Positions 6,404-8,229 of a stretch of DNA of 8,229 nt are shown in pieces. Each line of letters begins with the position of its first letter. The stretch's first letter is position 1. The notes under the pieces were generated by a model that worked only from the letters and a program-made list of their open reading frames with translations, was not told the origin of the DNA and searched no databases. The position numbers and the translations under genes were made by a program. The DNA is taken from NCBI GenBank assembly GCA_905236085.1, contig CAJOOD010000051.1, positions 1-8,229 on the forward strand, in the 5' to 3' direction. The stretch comes from an uncultured Bacilli bacterium. GTDB taxonomy: Bacteria > Bacillota_I > Bacilli_A > RFN20 > CAG-826.

Positions 6404-6432
6404 TTGCCGATTGATTAATATTTTACTAAAAT
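6404..6432 (+). promoter_or_regulatory. Promoter of the two-helix membrane protein gene
   Basis: TTGCCG (6404-6409) and TAAAAT (6427-6432) stand 17 bases apart, four and five of six bases matching the consensus. The start would be near 6439, after the upstream terminator, leaving a leader of about 38 bases. A second pair, TTGTTA (6396-6401) and TATTTT (6419-6424), also has 17-base spacing. Confidence 0.5.
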
Positions 6433-6435
6433 ATT
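6417..6435. repeat. Perfect A/T dyad over the promoter -10 region
   Basis: AATATTTT (6417-6424) and AAAATATT (6428-6435) are perfect inverted repeats around ACT. The dyad covers the -10 box, where a repressor could act, but it is A/T-only. Its right half with the centre, ACTAAAATATT, recurs at 6315-6325. Confidence 0.35.
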
Positions 6436-6461
6436 TGTTGCGGTTTAAATCGCTAAATATT

Positions 6462-6468
6462 GAAAGGA
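6462..6468 (+). promoter_or_regulatory. Ribosome binding site fixing the start at 6477
   Basis: GAAAGGA lies eight bases before the ATG at 6477. The longer in-frame reading from GTG 6345 starts within a terminator and before the promoter, so it cannot be the real start. Confidence 0.65.
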
Positions 6469-6476
6469 TATTATTT

Positions 6477-7298
6477 ATGCAAATCAACAACAAATTTATT
6501 AAAGGCGCTAGAGGTGCTAGTAAAATCAAAAATGCGGTCATAATGTTGCTCGCAGGCATTGCAGCCATTGTTTTAGGTGTCGTTTTATTCTTCTTGAAAG
6601 ATGAAAACGGTAATGGCATTCCTATATTTGTGAATCTTATTGTATTTGGTATAGCTGCACTACTTATTGTTATTTCTGTATTCATGTTTATTTATGCTAA
6701 ACGTGACATTCAAAGAAATAAACCTCTGAGCGAGGAAGAAGTAAGAGCTAATTTAGCTAATGAAGATGCTGGAACACAAGTACAAGACACCAAATTATTC
6801 TTCCATTTTGGTGGCAAGATGAATCAAAGCTATATTGTAGAAAATAAAGAAGGAAAAGTTGTCTTTGATGTAAAATTAACAAAATTCAATCCTGTTGGTA
6901 ATGATGTCTTTGATTTTATTAATCATGAAAATGGTAAAACCAAAACTGTTAAGGCCAGCAAAGTATTAAGCGCCAATAGCGGAGAGGATGGTCTTGATTT
7001 CTCACAAACTAGTAGTTTTAGAATTGATGGAGTTAATTGTTGGGATTATTTAAGAAACCACGGCATAGAAATTAAATCCTTCTTTGATACCAAAACAATT
7101 GCTAGATATGAAATATGGCAACTCGGGAAAAATATTGCTAACATCTACCAAGCTTCTATAAAAGATCCGTGGAATGAAGGCAATGTAAACATCCTAAGAA
7201 CTGGTAAAGGTGCTTATAGATTGCATATCAATGATGCCAAACTCGATGATATAGTGATGGTTGCCTTTATCGTAGCTAGAGTAGATTTTGTCGAATAA
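6477..7298 (+). CDS. Two-helix membrane protein with unrecognised soluble domain
   Basis: From the ATG at 6477 the protein has 273 residues. A basic N-terminus (KFIKGARGASKIK) precedes two hydrophobic helices at about 18-40 and 48-74, joined by the short loop KDENGNGIP, and followed by AKRDIQRNK. By the positive-inside rule both ends are cytosolic. Residues 80-105 are an acidic linker. Residues 106-273 form a soluble domain with alternating short strands and turns (FFHFGG, SYIVENKEGKVVFDVKL, SFRIDGVNCWDYLRNHGIEI, ARYEIWQLGKNIANIYQASI, ending VMVAFIVARVDFVE). The strand pattern faintly recalls the tubby/LURP-one fold, but I cannot claim this from sequence alone. No catalytic motif is visible. 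Its neighbours, cardiolipin synthase and a membrane cyclase, suggest an envelope role only loosely; it has its own promoter and terminator. Confidence 0.8.
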   Translation: MQINNKFIKGARGASKIKNAVIMLLAGIAAIVLGVVLFFLKDENGNGIPIFVNLIVFGIAALLIVISVFMFIYAKRDIQRNKPLSEEEVRANLANEDAGTQVQDTKLFFHFGGKMNQSYIVENKEGKVVFDVKLTKFNPVGNDVFDFINHENGKTKTVKASKVLSANSGEDGLDFSQTSSFRIDGVNCWDYLRNHGIEIKSFFDTKTIARYEIWQLGKNIANIYQASIKDPWNEGNVNILRTGKGAYRLHINDAKLDDIVMVAFIVARVDFVE

Positions 7299-7315
7299 AA
7301 CAAAAAAAGCAATTA

Positions 7316-7352
7316 AAAACAGCAGCGGTAATTAACAATCCGTTGCTGTTTT
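7316..7352. terminator. Bidirectional intrinsic terminator between convergent genes
   Basis: AAAACAGCAGCGG (7316-7328) pairs with CCGTTGCTGTTTT (7340-7352) in 13 pairs with one G-T wobble around an 11-base loop. Both ends are A/T tracts, so it works for the plus-strand membrane protein gene and the minus-strand cyclase gene alike. Confidence 0.85.
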
Positions 7353-7366
7353 ATTATTAATGATAT

Positions 7367-8229
7367 TTAGAAAATAATCTTGTTTTTGCCGCTGTTTTTG
7401 CCTTGATACATCTTTTCATCAGCGAGCTCAATCCATTTTTCTAAGTCTAAATCATCTCTATATTTAGCCGCGCCAATGGTAATAGTTAATTTAATATTTT
7501 TGTCATTAATTATAAAGTCTTCTTTTTCTATATTGCTTCGTAAGGCATCTAATTTGTTATAAGCATCATCATCTTTTAAAACTGCGATAAATTCTTCACC
7601 GCCATAACGACAGATAAACGATCCTTCTAAAGTAGAATTTGTAATACGAGCAATTTCTTTTAACACAAAGTCTCCTTCGACGTGTCCATAAGTATCATTG
7701 ATATTCTTAAAATTATCGATGTCAAATAAGGCAAGTATCAAAGAAGATTTATCTCTTATGTCATCAAAATAATCATATAAAGCGTAGCGATTAGCGATTT
7801 GAGTTAATTCATCAGTTCTAGATTCGTTTGTAATCTTATTTTCTAATGAAATGGCGTATCGCAAGAAGATGACCAAATAAGCAGCAACCAAACTAAAGGC
7901 AATAATTGAATGAGTTATAAATAAGGTCATTTCTAACCATCTATCAATTGCATAATATGGAGAGACATACCTAGTTATAATGTATAAGGCTAAATATATA
8001 ATTAGAGATAGTATTGCCCATATTATGGAATTTTTAACTTCTTTATTTCTTGAAAAATAAGTAGAAAAGAAGGAAACAACACATAGTCCAATTAAATACA
8101 AATGGAAGCCTGTACTAAATCCAAGCATGATTGTAGTGGTGCTTATGAAAGCAAAGAAAGCATTACCACACAATAAGGCGTAAAGATAATATTTCTTCTT
8201 TTTAATGATTAGAAAAGATGATAAAAAAA
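7367..8229 (-). CDS. Membrane-bound diguanylate cyclase, GGDEF domain (5' partial)
   Basis: Makes the second messenger cyclic di-GMP from two GTP. The frame stays open to the right edge, so the N-terminus is missing; the TTG at 8171-8173 is an internal leucine. About 286 residues are visible. The first 125 hold several hydrophobic helices, at least five, separated by short charged loops, so a multi-pass sensor is likely. The GGDEF domain follows: DELTQIANR at its start, FDIDNFKNINDTYGHVEGD with the metal- and nucleotide-binding residues, and RYGGEEF (GGEEF codons at 7589-7603) as an active-site signature, then ITIGAA and DEKMYQGKNSGKN. The residues where the inhibitory RxxD site would lie read LEGS, so feedback inhibition by the product is probably absent. 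No EAL domain is present. The ligand sensed by the membrane part is unknown. Confidence 0.9.
   Translation of the reverse strand, partial: FLSSFLIIKKKKYYLYALLCGNAFFAFISTTTIMLGFSTGFHLYLIGLCVVSFFSTYFSRNKEVKNSIIWAILSLIIYLALYIITRYVSPYYAIDRWLEMTLFITHSIIAFSLVAAYLVIFLRYAISLENKITNESRTDELTQIANRYALYDYFDDIRDKSSLILALFDIDNFKNINDTYGHVEGDFVLKEIARITNSTLEGSFICRYGGEEFIAVLKDDDAYNKLDALRSNIEKEDFIINDKNIKLTITIGAAKYRDDLDLEKWIELADEKMYQGKNSGKNKIIF

Noticed and set aside
6266..6685. A 139-codon minus-strand frame
   Set aside because: It crosses the terminator and the promoter region and is antisense to the first helices of the membrane protein gene; it has no plausible ribosome site.
1..8229. CRISPR arrays, insertion sequences, tRNA or rRNA genes
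   Set aside because: No regularly spaced repeats, transposase-like frames, cloverleaf patterns or rRNA-like stretches were seen on either strand.

Overview
The window is AT-rich throughout, with tightly packed, mostly single-copy-type genes, Shine-Dalgarno sites of the AGGAGG type and TTGACA/TATAAT-like promoters. This points to a low-GC Bacillota (Firmicutes). A gut or host-associated Bacilli/Erysipelotrichia-like lineage is plausible, but no marker here fixes the taxon. All recognised proteins are full length with tryptophan encoded by TGG, and the acetyltransferase ends at TGA exactly where its family normally ends. The TGA=Trp code of many Mollicutes is therefore unlikely.

Layout: (1) 2-277, the end of a gene, cut by the window edge, for a Nif11-type leader peptide with a GG cleavage motif fused to a four-cysteine zinc-ribbon-like tail, followed by an intrinsic terminator. 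(2) 333-527, an intergenic stretch with a long nested dyad (362-413) and an overlapping alternative hairpin. (3) 528-1079 (+), a maltose/galactoside-type O-acetyltransferase. (4) 1237-2256 (-), a PLP-dependent threonine-aldolase-family enzyme. (5) 2420-3016 (-), an FMN nitroreductase-family protein. (6) 3156-4118 (+), a class I glutamine-amidotransferase-like gamma-glutamyl hydrolase (peptidase C26) that is predicted to be a secreted lipoprotein, followed after 17 bases by an unrecognised acidic 121-residue protein (4136-4501), probably one operon. (7) 4681-6255 (+), a cardiolipin synthase with three membrane segments and two HKD motifs, ending in a strong terminator. (8) 6477-7298 (+), a two-helix membrane protein with an unrecognised cytosolic domain. 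(9) 7367 to the right edge (-), a membrane-bound diguanylate cyclase, incomplete at its N-terminus. A bidirectional terminator separates the last two, convergent genes.

The genes do not form one pathway; most look like single transcription units with their own promoters and terminators. Common threads are the cell envelope (cardiolipin synthase, lipoprotein hydrolase, two other membrane proteins) and small-molecule metabolism (acetyltransferase, aldolase, nitroreductase). I do not see a complete new system. The most unusual items are the leader-plus-zinc-ribbon gene at the left edge, the structured intergenic elements that share arms upstream of the acetyltransferase and of the cardiolipin synthase, and the lipoprotein hydrolase/acidic orphan pair.

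No gene-free stretch exceeds 300 bases once starts are corrected: the cardiolipin synthase starts at 4681 and the two-helix protein at 6477, while the leader gene and the cyclase run off the window edges.
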